16,227 nucleotides of DNA, taken from positions 1 through 16,227 of the forward strand of contig CAYMJV010000069.1 of assembly GCA_964390545.1 (NCBI GenBank), read 5' to 3'. The position numbers were made by a program, and so were the translations under genes. The stretch's first letter is position 1. Each line of letters starts with the position of its first letter. The notes under the pieces were generated by a model that was given only the letters and a program-made list of their open reading frames with translations, ran no database searches and was not told the DNA's origin. Below are positions 5,364 to 12,403 of this stretch, piece by piece. This DNA is from CAYMJV01 sp964390545 (GTDB taxonomy: Bacteria; Desulfobacterota; BSN033; UBA1163).

Positions 5364-7460
5364 ATGAAACGAGTTGAGCCGAGTCATATTCGAAACATTG
5401 GAACCTTCGGTCATGGGGGGGAGGGAAAGACTTCCTTAGCAGAAGCGATTCTCTTCGATACTGGAGAGAACACCCGCCTGGGCCGTGTGGACGATGGTTC
5501 CTCCCTGATGGACTTCGAACCAGAGGAGATCAATCGGAAGATCAGCATCAGTGCTTCCCTTGCGCACTTCGAGTGGGAGAAACACCAGTTTCACATGATC
5601 GATACTCCCGGCTATGCCAATTTCATTGCCGAGGCAAAGGCTTCGATGAGGGTTGTGGACGGAGCGATCATTGTGGTCGGGGGAAATTCAGGGGTCAAGG
5701 TCCAAACAGAAACCGTATGGGGATATGCCAATGAATTTCAGGTGCCGAGGATCCTTTATGTGAGCAAGATGGATATGGAGCGAGCCGATTTCTTCAAGGT
5801 GGTGGAGGAGATGAAGAAGGCCTTCCCTTCACAGCCCGCGGTTCCGGTTGAACTTCCTGTCGGAGGAGAAGGAAATTTTAAAGGGGTGGTCGATTTGATT
5901 CAGATGAAGGCCTATCTCTATCGAGAGGATGGGAGCGGACAATTTGAGCTTAAAGAGATCCCACCCGATTTGAAAGAGGAGGCGGGGCGACTCCGGGAAA
6001 AATTGATCGAGACCGTGGTGGAGGTGGACGATCAGTTGATGGAGAAGTATCTCGAATCCGGAGAGATCTCCACCGAAGAAATGATCCGGTGCCTCCGGAA
6101 AGGGACGATGGAGAAGAAGTTGGTTCCTGCTACCTGCGGTTCCTCGATTCGGAATATTGGTATCCATCCCCTTCTGAATGTGGTCATCTCCTGTTTCCCT
6201 TCCCCTCTCGAGAAGGGGCCGGCTCAAGGGAAGAACCCCAAGTCAGGCGAAACCGAGACCAGGGAGCCGAAAGAAGATGGACCTCTCTCCGCTTTTATCT
6301 TCAAAACGATCGCGGACCCTTTTGCAGGAAAGCTGAACCTGTTCAGGGTCTATTCTGGAAGCCTGAATGCCGACTCGACTGTCTACAATGCGAAAAGGGA
6401 AGTGAAGGAGAGGATCGCGCAAATTTTCTTATTGGAGGGGAAGAAGCAAAAACCCGTCGGCTTTGCCAGTGTGGGCGATATTGTAGCGGTGGCCAAGTTA
6501 AAGGAGACCACCACAGGGGATACCTTTTCGGACGAAAAGAAGCCCATCGTCTTCGAAGAGACGAAACTTCCTCTTCCGGTGATCTCTTATGCTTTGACTC
6601 CTAAGAGCAAAGGCGATGAAGAGAAGATCAGTGCCTCGCTGACGCGCATCCATGAAGAAGATCCGACGATGATGATGGGGCGGGATGAACAGACTGGTGA
6701 GATTATCCTCTCTGGAGTGGGACAGACCCACGTGGAGGTGATCGTTGAAAAATTGAGGAGGAAGTTTGGTGTAGAGGTGAACCTGAGCACTCCAAAGGTT
6801 CCCTATAAAGAGACGATTAAAGGAGCCAAACAGGGGGTAATTTATAGGCACAAAAAGCAGACCGGTGGACGAGGCCAGTTTGCCGAGGTCCATTTCGATG
6901 TCTCTGCTCTTCCGAGAGGAGAAGGTTTTGAATTTGAGAATGGCCTTGTCGGAATGAACGTTCCGAGGAATTTTGTTCCGGCTGTGGAGAAGGGGGTCGC
7001 AGAGGCCATGCAGAGCGGTGTCCTGGCGGGGTTTCCTGTCGTGGATGTGAAAGTCCGATTTTATGATGGGAAGTCTCACGAGGTCGATTCCTCAGAAATG
7101 GCCTTTAAGATTGCTGCCATCATGGCCTTCAAAAAAGGGGTGCAAGAGGCCAATCCGGTTCTCCTCGAACCGATTATGAAGGTGGAAGTGACGGCACCCG
7201 ACGAGAATATCGGGGATGTGATCGGCGACCTCAACAGCCGGCGGGGAAGGGTTTTAAATGTCAATGCAAAGGGGAACTATCAGGCGGTTCAGGCCAATGT
7301 GCCTATGTCTGAGATGCTAAAATATGCTCCCGATCTTAATTCCATGACGGGTGGACGAGGAACGTTCACCATGGAGTTCTCTCATTATGAAGAAGTTCCT
7401 GCTCAATTGACCGAGAAGATTATCGCTCAGACTAAGAAAGATAAAGAGAAAGAAAGTTAA
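5364..7460 (+). CDS. Elongation factor G-like translational GTPase (EF-G2 type)
   Basis: 698 residues with all EF-G domains: G domain (about 1-280), domain II (about 300-390), III (about 400-475), IV (about 480-600) and V (about 605-690). The P-loop is GHGGEGKT (16-23). Switch II reads DTPGYANF (80-87), with Tyr84 replacing the histidine that activates water in canonical EF-G, and the base-recognition motif is SKMD (134-137) instead of NKMD. The switch I region (EEINRKISI) lacks the usual RGITI. These changes match the EF-G2-like subgroup, which is distinct from the main translocase FusA. The domain IV tip has the normal YDGKSHEVDSSEMAF. The ATG at 5364 follows GGAGAGG. It stands alone, divergent from the DUF362 gene. 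A role in translation under special conditions is inference. Confidence 0.9.
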   Translation: MKRVEPSHIRNIGTFGHGGEGKTSLAEAILFDTGENTRLGRVDDGSSLMDFEPEEINRKISISASLAHFEWEKHQFHMIDTPGYANFIAEAKASMRVVDGAIIVVGGNSGVKVQTETVWGYANEFQVPRILYVSKMDMERADFFKVVEEMKKAFPSQPAVPVELPVGGEGNFKGVVDLIQMKAYLYREDGSGQFELKEIPPDLKEEAGRLREKLIETVVEVDDQLMEKYLESGEISTEEMIRCLRKGTMEKKLVPATCGSSIRNIGIHPLLNVVISCFPSPLEKGPAQGKNPKSGETETREPKEDGPLSAFIFKTIADPFAGKLNLFRVYSGSLNADSTVYNAKREVKERIAQIFLLEGKKQKPVGFASVGDIVAVAKLKETTTGDTFSDEKKPIVFEETKLPLPVISYALTPKSKGDEEKISASLTRIHEEDPTMMMGRDEQTGEIILSGVGQTHVEVIVEKLRRKFGVEVNLSTPKVPYKETIKGAKQGVIYRHKKQTGGRGQFAEVHFDVSALPRGEGFEFENGLVGMNVPRNFVPAVEKGVAEAMQSGVLAGFPVVDVKVRFYDGKSHEVDSSEMAFKIAAIMAFKKGVQEANPVLLEPIMKVEVTAPDENIGDVIGDLNSRRGRVLNVNAKGNYQAVQANVPMSEMLKYAPDLNSMTGGRGTFTMEFSHYEEVPAQLTEKIIAQTKKDKEKES

Positions 7461-7467
7461 GAAAACA

Positions 7468-7617
7468 AAGTGACTAAAGTGAGCTAAAGTGACTAAAGTG
7501 ACAAGTTTAGGATTTTTGGACCCTTCAAGCATTTGAGACTTTAGACACTTGTAGTGTTAAGTATTTGCATTTTTTTAAATTTTAGGCACTTTAGTCACTT
7601 CGAATTTTAGTCACTTA
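7468..7617. repeat. A/T-rich hairpin built of reiterated AAGTGACTAAAGTG units
   Basis: AAGTGACTAAAGTG occurs at 7468-7481 and 7487-7500 (period 19) and its exact complement CACTTTAGTCACTT at 7587-7600; a further partial unit TTTTAGTCACTTA is at 7606-7617. The interval therefore folds into a long stem between the EF-G-like gene and dtd. It ends six bases before the dtd ATG. Confidence 0.8.
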
Positions 7618-7623
7618 AGTAAC

Positions 7624-8070
7624 ATGAAAGCAGTGATCCAGAGGGTTCAATCCGCTCAGGTTTTAGTGGATGGCCGATTAACTGGAAAGATCGGAAAAGG
7701 CCTTCTGGTATTCGTCGGAGTGGGGAAGGGGGATGATGAGGGCGATATCTCCTATATGGTCTCGAAAATCCCCGATCTCCGAATCTTCGAAGACACCTCC
7801 GGAAAGTTCAACCTATCCTTGAAAGAGATGAACGGAGAGATGCTGATCGTCTCTCAGTTCACCCTTTATGGGGATTGCAGGAAGGGGAGAAGGCCCTCCT
7901 TCACCGACGCAGAAGAACCCGCCGTTGCAAAAACCCTTTACGAACGACTGATCGACCGATTGAAAGAACAAGGCATTCCCATCCAGACAGGGGAGTTTCA
8001 GGCCAAGATGGAGGTCCATCTTATCAATGACGGGCCCGTCACGCTTCTGTTGGATAGTAGGAAACCATAA
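7624..8070 (+). CDS. dtd: D-aminoacyl-tRNA deacylase
   Basis: 148 residues, the normal length. Dtd hydrolyses D-amino acids (and glycine mischarged on tRNA-Ala) from tRNAs, a chirality proofreading step in the cytoplasm. Both active-site motifs are present: SQFTLYGD (about residues 78-85) and NDGPVT (about 137-142), the latter being the Gly-cisPro motif that excludes L-amino acids. The N-terminus MKAVIQRVQSAQVLVDGRLTG is typical. The start codon has no Shine-Dalgarno; the bases before it belong to the A/T-rich hairpin repeat, so initiation may be weak or depend on that structure. The next gene lies 181 bases downstream behind another repeat. Confidence 0.97.
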   Translation: MKAVIQRVQSAQVLVDGRLTGKIGKGLLVFVGVGKGDDEGDISYMVSKIPDLRIFEDTSGKFNLSLKEMNGEMLIVSQFTLYGDCRKGRRPSFTDAEEPAVAKTLYERLIDRLKEQGIPIQTGEFQAKMEVHLINDGPVTLLLDSRKP

Positions 8071-8071
8071 A

Positions 8072-8125
8072 GTTCAAATGTCAAAAGTTAAGAACTTAGA
8101 ATTCAAAGTATTGATAAATTGCTGG
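8072..8125. repeat. A/T-rich word sequence similar to the truA-downstream repeat
   Basis: The stretch contains GTTCAAATGTCAAAAGTT and AGAACTTAGAATTCAAAG, made of the same words as the 3932-4085 element (GTTCAAAT, ATGTCAAA), but here without a clear matching right arm. It may be a half element or a decayed copy. Confidence 0.4.
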
Positions 8126-8145
8126 CCAAATATATTTGAAATTTT

Positions 8146-8195
8146 CCCCTCACCCCCTCCCTCTCCCCAGCGGGGAGAGGGGAAGGGTGAGGGGG
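8146..8195. repeat. C/G-rich hairpin repeat, copy 2
   Basis: A left arm beginning CCCCTCACCCCC and a right arm ending GGGTGAGGGG pair over about 23 positions with three mismatches and a short AGC-type loop. It is almost identical to the copy at 1131-1179. It lies between dtd and the Memo-AMMECR1 gene and has no T-run. Confidence 0.85.
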
Positions 8196-8251
8196 CACAA
8201 AAAGTTAGGAGAAAAATCTCAGATTTAAGCCTGTAAGAATCTAAGAGGAAA

Positions 8252-9754
8252 ATGGGAAGATTTCTATACCTCCTTTGTTTGATTGGGTTCATTCTCTTCC
8301 TGGGATCCTTTTCAATAGCCCAGGTATCAAAAGGGGGGACGCGTATGAAAGAGATCCGGGAGCCGGCTGTGGCAGGGTCGTGGTATTCCGATAATCCTGA
8401 GATTCTTTCCCGGGAATTGAAAGGATATCTGGATAATGCGTTCAAGGGAGAGATTCAAGGGAAGATCATCGCTCTTGTTTCACCTCATGCAGGTTACCAG
8501 TATTCCGGAGGGGTGGCTGCCCATGCCTACAAATTGATCGAGGGAAAGACGTTCGACGCGGTTGTCGTGGTTGCACCGAGTCACCGAGCCCTTTTTAAAG
8601 GTGCTTCTCTCTATGATCGGGGAGGATTCCGAACGCCTTTGGGAGTGGTTCCCATCGATGAGGAACTCTCGAAGAGGATGATGGAGATGAGAAAAGAGAT
8701 TCAATTCCTTCCTGAAGCTCATGCCCAGGAACATTCTCTGGAGATTCAGCTCCCTTTTCTCCAGATCGTCCTGAAAACGTTCAAACTCATTCCCATCGTG
8801 ATGGAGCCATACTGGAGCTGGGAAACCTGCCAATCTCTGGCGACCGCCATTGCTGAGACGGTCAAGGGGAAAAATGTTTTATTGCTCGCTAGTTCCGACC
8901 TCTCTCATTTCCATCCCTATCAAAAGGCGGTGGAACTGGATAAGATCGTACTCAACCATCTTGAACGTCTCGACCCGGAGGGATTGAATCGAGATCTGAA
9001 ACAGGGCCGTTGTGAGGCTTGTGGAGGAGGTCCCATCATTTCCATCATGCTGGCGGCCAAGGTCTTGGGAGCCAATAAAGGCAAGGTGCTCAAGTACCTC
9101 AACTCAGGGGATGTAACAGGGGATCGAAGCCGTGTTGTAGGATACGCCGCAGGTGTCTTTTACAAAACGGCTGGAGGGACAGAGAAGATGAAGGAAGAGA
9201 AGAAGGTCGGCGTCGATTTGGGGTTGAATGACCAAGAGAAAAAGACTCTTCATCAGATTGCAAAGACAGTGATTGATAATAAAGCGCGGGGAAAAACAGT
9301 TCCTGAGTTCAAGGTCGACTCCCCAATCCTGATGGAGAATCGAGGGGCTTTTGTAACCGTTCAGAAAAAAGGGCAACTGAGAGGCTGCATCGGATACATC
9401 GAGGGCCGCGGCCCCCTCTACAGAACGATTGAGGAGATGGCAGAAGCAGCCGCCTTCCGCGATCCCCGCTTCATGCCAGTCACTGAAAAAGAACTTCCAG
9501 ACCTGGATATCGAGATCTCCGTTTTAACTCCCCTCAAGAAGATCACGGATGTCAATGAGATCGAAGTGGGTAAACACGGCATCTATATCAAACAAGGATG
9601 GAATTCAGGTCTTCTTCTGCCTCAGGTGGCCACGGAATATGGATGGGACCGTCGGACGTTTCTGGAACACACCTGTCAAAAGGCCGGCCTCCCTTCCCAT
9701 GCCTGGAAGGACAAGAATACGGAGATCTATATTTTCTCTGCAGATATCTTTTAG
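8252..9754 (+). CDS. AmmeMemoRadiSam system protein B-A fusion (Memo domain plus AMMECR1 domain), probably exported
   Basis: 500 residues. Residues 3-23 form a hydrophobic signal-peptide-like segment ending SIA-Q. Residues about 36-305 are a Memo (system protein B) domain, with putative metal ligands His79 (SPHAGY), His111 (APSH) and Cys257 (CEACGGGPI), and SSDLSHF at 214-220. Residues about 325-500 are an AMMECR1 (system protein A) domain with the hallmark LRGCIGY (376-382) and AAFRDPRF. These two domains, together with a radical SAM enzyme, make up the AmmeMemoRadiSam set, whose chemistry is not established; the radical SAM gene is not in this window. Start choice matters: ATG 8252 has only a close AGAGG, while ATG 8345 (residue 32, MKEIREPAVAG) has a strong AAGGGGGG six bases upstream and would give a cytoplasmic protein. 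I kept 8252 because the in-frame signal segment is convincing. Confidence 0.88.
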   Translation: MGRFLYLLCLIGFILFLGSFSIAQVSKGGTRMKEIREPAVAGSWYSDNPEILSRELKGYLDNAFKGEIQGKIIALVSPHAGYQYSGGVAAHAYKLIEGKTFDAVVVVAPSHRALFKGASLYDRGGFRTPLGVVPIDEELSKRMMEMRKEIQFLPEAHAQEHSLEIQLPFLQIVLKTFKLIPIVMEPYWSWETCQSLATAIAETVKGKNVLLLASSDLSHFHPYQKAVELDKIVLNHLERLDPEGLNRDLKQGRCEACGGGPIISIMLAAKVLGANKGKVLKYLNSGDVTGDRSRVVGYAAGVFYKTAGGTEKMKEEKKVGVDLGLNDQEKKTLHQIAKTVIDNKARGKTVPEFKVDSPILMENRGAFVTVQKKGQLRGCIGYIEGRGPLYRTIEEMAEAAAFRDPRFMPVTEKELPDLDIEISVLTPLKKITDVNEIEVGKHGIYIKQGWNSGLLLPQVATEYGWDRRTFLEHTCQKAGLPSHAWKDKNTEIYIFSADIF

Positions 9755-9763
9755 CCTTTGGGT

Positions 9764-9824
9764 TCTCCTCTCGCCTGCCTGCCGGCAAGCAGGCGAGAGG
9801 GGAGAGGGATGGGGTGAGGGTGAG
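9764..9824. repeat. C/G-rich hairpin with embedded GCCTGC...GCAGGC palindrome, copy 3
   Basis: TCTCCTCTCGCCTGC (9764-9778) pairs with GCAGGCGAGAGGGGAGA (9789-9805) apart from two extra bases. The loop contains GCCGGC. The right flank, GGGATGGGGTGAGGGTGA, continues the right arm of the repeat family, but its left partner is missing beside the stop codon of the Memo-AMMECR1 gene. Confidence 0.75.
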
Positions 9825-9833
9825 CAAAAGGTC

Positions 9834-9864
9834 TTGACAAAGCCGGAAGTTGTATTATTGTAAT
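9834..9864 (+). promoter_or_regulatory. Promoter for the c-di-AMP riboswitch transcript
   Basis: A perfect -35 TTGACA (9834-9839) is followed after 19 bases by TGTAAT (9859-9864). Transcription would start near 9871, exactly at the 5' edge of the riboswitch aptamer. An overlapping TATTAT (9853-9858) is only 13 bases from the -35 and is less likely to be used. Confidence 0.65.
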
Positions 9865-9869
9865 GCTAA

Positions 9870-9993
9870 CACAGGCCGAATTAAACTGAGCGGGGGAACC
9901 AATTTCCCGGGGTGAATTCTGGCGATGCCAGGAAGGATATCCCTTAATCCTAACCCGTCAGCTAACCTCGCAGGCGACTAAGGGAAGAAACGC
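9870..9993 (+). ncRNA. Cyclic di-AMP riboswitch aptamer (ydaO/yuaA leader)
   Basis: The conserved blocks occur in family order: GCCGAATT, GCGGGGGAACC, GGGGTGAATTC, AACCCGTCAGCTAACCTCGCAGGCG and AAGGGAAG. Pairings I could check by hand support it. GCGGGG (9890-9895) pairs with CCTCGC (9966-9971). CTGGC and GCCAG form the variable hairpin near 9919-9931. AGGAT (9934-9938) pairs with ATCCT (9947-9951). The loop TCCCTTA (9940-9946) pairs with TAAGGGA (9979-9985), the known pseudoknot of this class, with bases that differ from those I recall for characterised members. These riboswitches bind c-di-AMP and usually turn off genes for K+ or osmolyte uptake and cell-wall functions. The gene controlled here is the APC transporter at 10032. 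Confidence 0.95.
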
Positions 9994-9995
9994 AG

Positions 9996-10025
9996 GCTAG
10001 GGGTTCTTCTCCTGGCTTTTTTTTT
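9996..10025 (+). terminator. Intrinsic terminator, expression platform of the c-di-AMP riboswitch
   Basis: GCTAGGGG (9996-10003) pairs with CTCCTGGC (10009-10016), including two G-U pairs, around a TTCTT loop and is followed by nine T residues (10017-10025). It directly follows the aptamer, as expected for ligand-induced termination. GCCAGGA (9927-9933), part of an aptamer hairpin, is complementary to TCCTGGC (10010-10016) and could act in an alternative antiterminator fold; this is inference. The T-run ends six bases before the transporter ATG. Confidence 0.88.
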
Positions 10026-10031
10026 GAGACG

Positions 10032-11627
10032 ATGATGAAAGTTGAAACATTAAGACCCACCTCAGAGAAAATCGAACTTCGGAGAGATGTAACCGTTTGG
10101 GGTTCCTATATGTGGGGTTATGCGGATGTAGGGGCTGACATCTATGCTGCCCTGGGTCTGGTGATGGGAGCCGCCCATGGGGGAGCAAGCCTTGCTTTTT
10201 TTGTTGCTGGACTTATTTACATCATGATCGGACTCTCCTATACCGAAATGGCCTCTACCTACCCTGTTGCTGGAGGAGGCCATTACTATGCCCTGAGGGG
10301 TCTCGGAGACTTTTGGGGTTATGCTGCAGGTGTGGCCCTTTTATTGGACTATACCATTGACATCGCCCTTTTCGCGACTGCTTCAGCTGGCTATATGAAC
10401 TTCTTTATGCCTTACATCTTGGGCGTTCCCCCTGAATATTTTGCCATGGATATCTGGATTTTCAAGAAGGTCAACCCAGTCTGGGCTGCCGAGACAATCA
10501 TCCTCATCACTTTCCTCATCTGGCTCAACATCCGGGGAGTTCGGGAGTCCTCCCTCTTCAATGAGGTCATCGGTGCCATCGATATCATCACCGAATCATC
10601 CATTATCATTTTGGGTTTTCTCTTTGCATGGAAACCGGAGCTCTTTGTACTTCAATGGACGACACAATTTCCAACGATGAAAGAATTTATGTATGGTTCC
10701 TCGTTGGCGATCATCTCCTTTGTCGGGCTGGAATCGATTTCCCAGGCGGCCCAGGAGACCAGGAGGCCTGCAACGATCATCCCTCGAACCTCGATCACCT
10801 TGATTTTCACGGTGTTTATCTTTGCTTTGGCCTTCTCTACCATGGGTCTTGGCATCCTACCCTGGCAGGAATTTCCACAGGGGGATCCAGTCGCTAAACT
10901 TGCCCATGCGATTCCTTTAATTGGTGTGATCGCGGGTCCCTTTGCGGCCATCCTGGGGGCGACGATTCTACTCATCTCTTCCAACACGGGTGTCATGGGT
11001 GCATCGCGGCTCACCTATTCCATGAGCGAACTCCATCTAATTACTCCCTGGTTTAACAAAGTTCATCCGAAATATAGAACTCCGGTTCGCACCATTGTAT
11101 TTTTCTCCCTCATCGGGATGATTGAGGCGCTTCTTGCTTTTCTGACACCCAGTGCCATGGATACACTGGGGAATATGTATGCTTTCGGGGCAGCGAGCGG
11201 CTATCTCCTTGTCTTTATCTCTATGATCAAGCTTCGCTTCTCCGATCCTTATTCTCCACGACCTTACAAAATGCCTTTAAATATTAAGTGGAATTATAAT
11301 GGCAAGATTGTGGAGGTTCCTATCCTTGGTTTTATCGGGATGATCGGGGTCAGTTTCATCCTTTTCGAAGTCATTTTAACTCATGAGATTGGACGTATTG
11401 CAGGCCCAGGATGGGTTCTGGTCTGTTTGATTTACTATTTCTGGTTCCGAAAGAAAAAGGGATTCCCAGTGCTGGGCAGCATAAAACATCATTGGGAGGA
11501 AGAGCAGAAAAAGATATTGACGTCCGCAGAGGAATTTGATCTGCTCGAACAGTATAATATCGCCTTGGCAGAAAGAGATAAAATGGAGAAGGAAAAGAAA
11601 GTTGAAAAAAGCACCAGAGCTCCCTGA
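10032..11627 (+). CDS. APC-superfamily permease under c-di-AMP control, candidate potassium or amino acid importer
   Basis: 531 residues with about 12 membrane helices (first at about 22-48, last at about 456-472) and a charged cytoplasmic tail of some 55 residues ending in a Lys/Glu-rich segment. APC signatures are present: YTEMASTYPVAGGGHYYA (70-87) and VGLESISQAAQETRRPATII (231-250). Helix 1 contains GYADVGADIYAALG with Asp32 and Asp36 where amino acid transporters usually have a glycine-rich break. Helix 3 contains LLLDYTID with Asp106-Tyr107, similar to the LLVDY stretch I recall in the K+ importer KimA. Together with the riboswitch and downstream RCK genes this favours a cation-coupled or K+ carrier, but an amino acid substrate is not excluded. 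The start at 10032 (ATGATG) lacks a Shine-Dalgarno because the terminator T-run abuts it. It heads a tightly packed five-gene operon. Confidence 0.85.
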   Translation: MMKVETLRPTSEKIELRRDVTVWGSYMWGYADVGADIYAALGLVMGAAHGGASLAFFVAGLIYIMIGLSYTEMASTYPVAGGGHYYALRGLGDFWGYAAGVALLLDYTIDIALFATASAGYMNFFMPYILGVPPEYFAMDIWIFKKVNPVWAAETIILITFLIWLNIRGVRESSLFNEVIGAIDIITESSIIILGFLFAWKPELFVLQWTTQFPTMKEFMYGSSLAIISFVGLESISQAAQETRRPATIIPRTSITLIFTVFIFALAFSTMGLGILPWQEFPQGDPVAKLAHAIPLIGVIAGPFAAILGATILLISSNTGVMGASRLTYSMSELHLITPWFNKVHPKYRTPVRTIVFFSLIGMIEALLAFLTPSAMDTLGNMYAFGAASGYLLVFISMIKLRFSDPYSPRPYKMPLNIKWNYNGKIVEVPILGFIGMIGVSFILFEVILTHEIGRIAGPGWVLVCLIYYFWFRKKKGFPVLGSIKHHWEEEQKKILTSAEEFDLLEQYNIALAERDKMEKEKKVEKSTRAP

Positions 11628-11820
11628 ACATCCAGGGTGGCGGGATACCTTTCAGATGATCACGACGATCCTCATGGTAGGACTGGGATCTTATATTCTG
11701 TGGCAAACGATTTTCGTGAGATGGGCTGTCCCATCTTTAATCTTTGGCGTCGCAATTTTGCTCTACGGCCTGTTTCGAATCAGAATGATCTGGACCTATT
11801 TTCAGCAAAGAGGCAAGTAG
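11602..11820 (+). CDS. Small two-helix membrane protein of the K+ operon
   Basis: A 72-residue protein starting at TTG 11602, overlapping the transporter 3' end by 26 bases. The reading frame also has an ATG at 11536, but that would overlap the transporter gene by 92 bases and add an unlikely N-terminus. AAGGA (11589-11593) lies eight bases before the TTG. The protein has a short proline-rich cytoplasmic start (KKAPELPEHPGWRD) and two hydrophobic helices (about 17-37 and 43-60) joined by a short loop, ending YFQQRGK. The stop TAG is followed immediately by the ATG of the next gene. I do not recognise a named family; position suggests an accessory subunit of the transporter or a partner of the tethered stress protein. 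Confidence 0.7.
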   Translation: MKKAPELPEHPGWRDTFQMITTILMVGLGSYILWQTIFVRWAVPSLIFGVAILLYGLFRIRMIWTYFQQRGK

Positions 11821-12384
11821 ATGGGATCTGAAATCCATATGAGCTTTCTTGGAGCCTTATTGGCTTTCGTCTTTGCCGCTTCCATGGGGATACTTCTCAG
11901 GTGGATGTTCAATGTTCCAAGAGCCATACCTTTAGCGGCAGCCAAGGCCAGAAGGGCTGTAGGAGCGATCAAGAAGATTCTCGTCCCAACCTCGGGGACC
12001 CTTTATTCCGAGCGAGGGATCGAGTTGGCCTGTCGCCTGGGGGAAGAACAGAAGGCAGAGGTCTATCTGGTTAATGTGATCGAAGTTCCCAGGACACTGC
12101 CCATGGAGGCACCCATGCCTGAGGCAGAGACCAGAGCACAGGAAATCCTCAAGGAAGGAGAGTCGATTGTCAGTCTGAGAGGGCTTCCAGTAAAATGGGA
12201 AGTGAGACGAGGCCGGGTTGCAGGGGAAGAAATTATCCGAGCCGCCAAGGACTGGGAGGCTGACCTCATTGTGATGGGGATACGATCAGAGATTCGCATG
12301 GCCCAAGAGATTTTGGGCCGCACTTCTGATCTGGTCCTCCGTCGTGCTCCCTGTGAAGTGATTGTGGACAAACTCTCTGGGTAG
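11821..12384 (+). CDS. Membrane-tethered universal stress protein (UspA domain)
   Basis: 187 residues. A single membrane helix (about residues 8-30, FLGALLAFVFAASMGILLRW) is followed by a basic linker and a UspA domain (about 49-187) beginning IKKILVPTSGTLYSERGIELACRL and ending SDLVLRRAPCEVIVDKL. The family nucleotide-binding motif G-x2-G-x9-G-S/T appears altered: GIRS then nine residues then GRT, so the second glycine is Ser and an Arg precedes the Thr; ATP binding is uncertain. Usp domains occur with K+ and cation transporters (for instance inside KdpD), where they may bind nucleotides or c-di-AMP. ATG 11821 abuts the stop of the preceding gene and has AGAGG about eight bases upstream. Function as a cytoplasmic-face regulator of the transporter is inference. 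Confidence 0.88.
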   Translation: MGSEIHMSFLGALLAFVFAASMGILLRWMFNVPRAIPLAAAKARRAVGAIKKILVPTSGTLYSERGIELACRLGEEQKAEVYLVNVIEVPRTLPMEAPMPEAETRAQEILKEGESIVSLRGLPVKWEVRRGRVAGEEIIRAAKDWEADLIVMGIRSEIRMAQEILGRTSDLVLRRAPCEVIVDKLSG

Positions 12385-12403
12385 ACTAAATGGGAGGGGT
12401 TGG

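Noticed and set aside
6190..6235. CCCTTCCCCTCTCGAGAAGGGG... inside the EF-G-like gene resembles the C/G-rich hairpin repeats.
   Set aside because: The encoded FPSPLEKG occupies the position of the conserved LPSPLD segment of normal EF-G proteins, so the likeness is explained by the protein.
7468..7500. The spaced AAGTGACTAAAGTG units as a CRISPR-like array or iteron origin.
   Set aside because: There are only two direct units with five-base spacing and a mirrored copy, with no spacers, cas genes or replication genes nearby.
11536..11601. ATG 11536 as start of the small membrane protein.
   Set aside because: It lies deep within the carrier gene and adds an implausible N-terminus; TTG 11602 has better spacing to AAGGA and a sensible start.
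12362..12403. ATG 12362 as start of the first TrkA-N gene.
   Set aside because: It overlaps the Usp gene; ATG 12404 has GGAGGGG upstream and starts exactly before the Rossmann beta strand.
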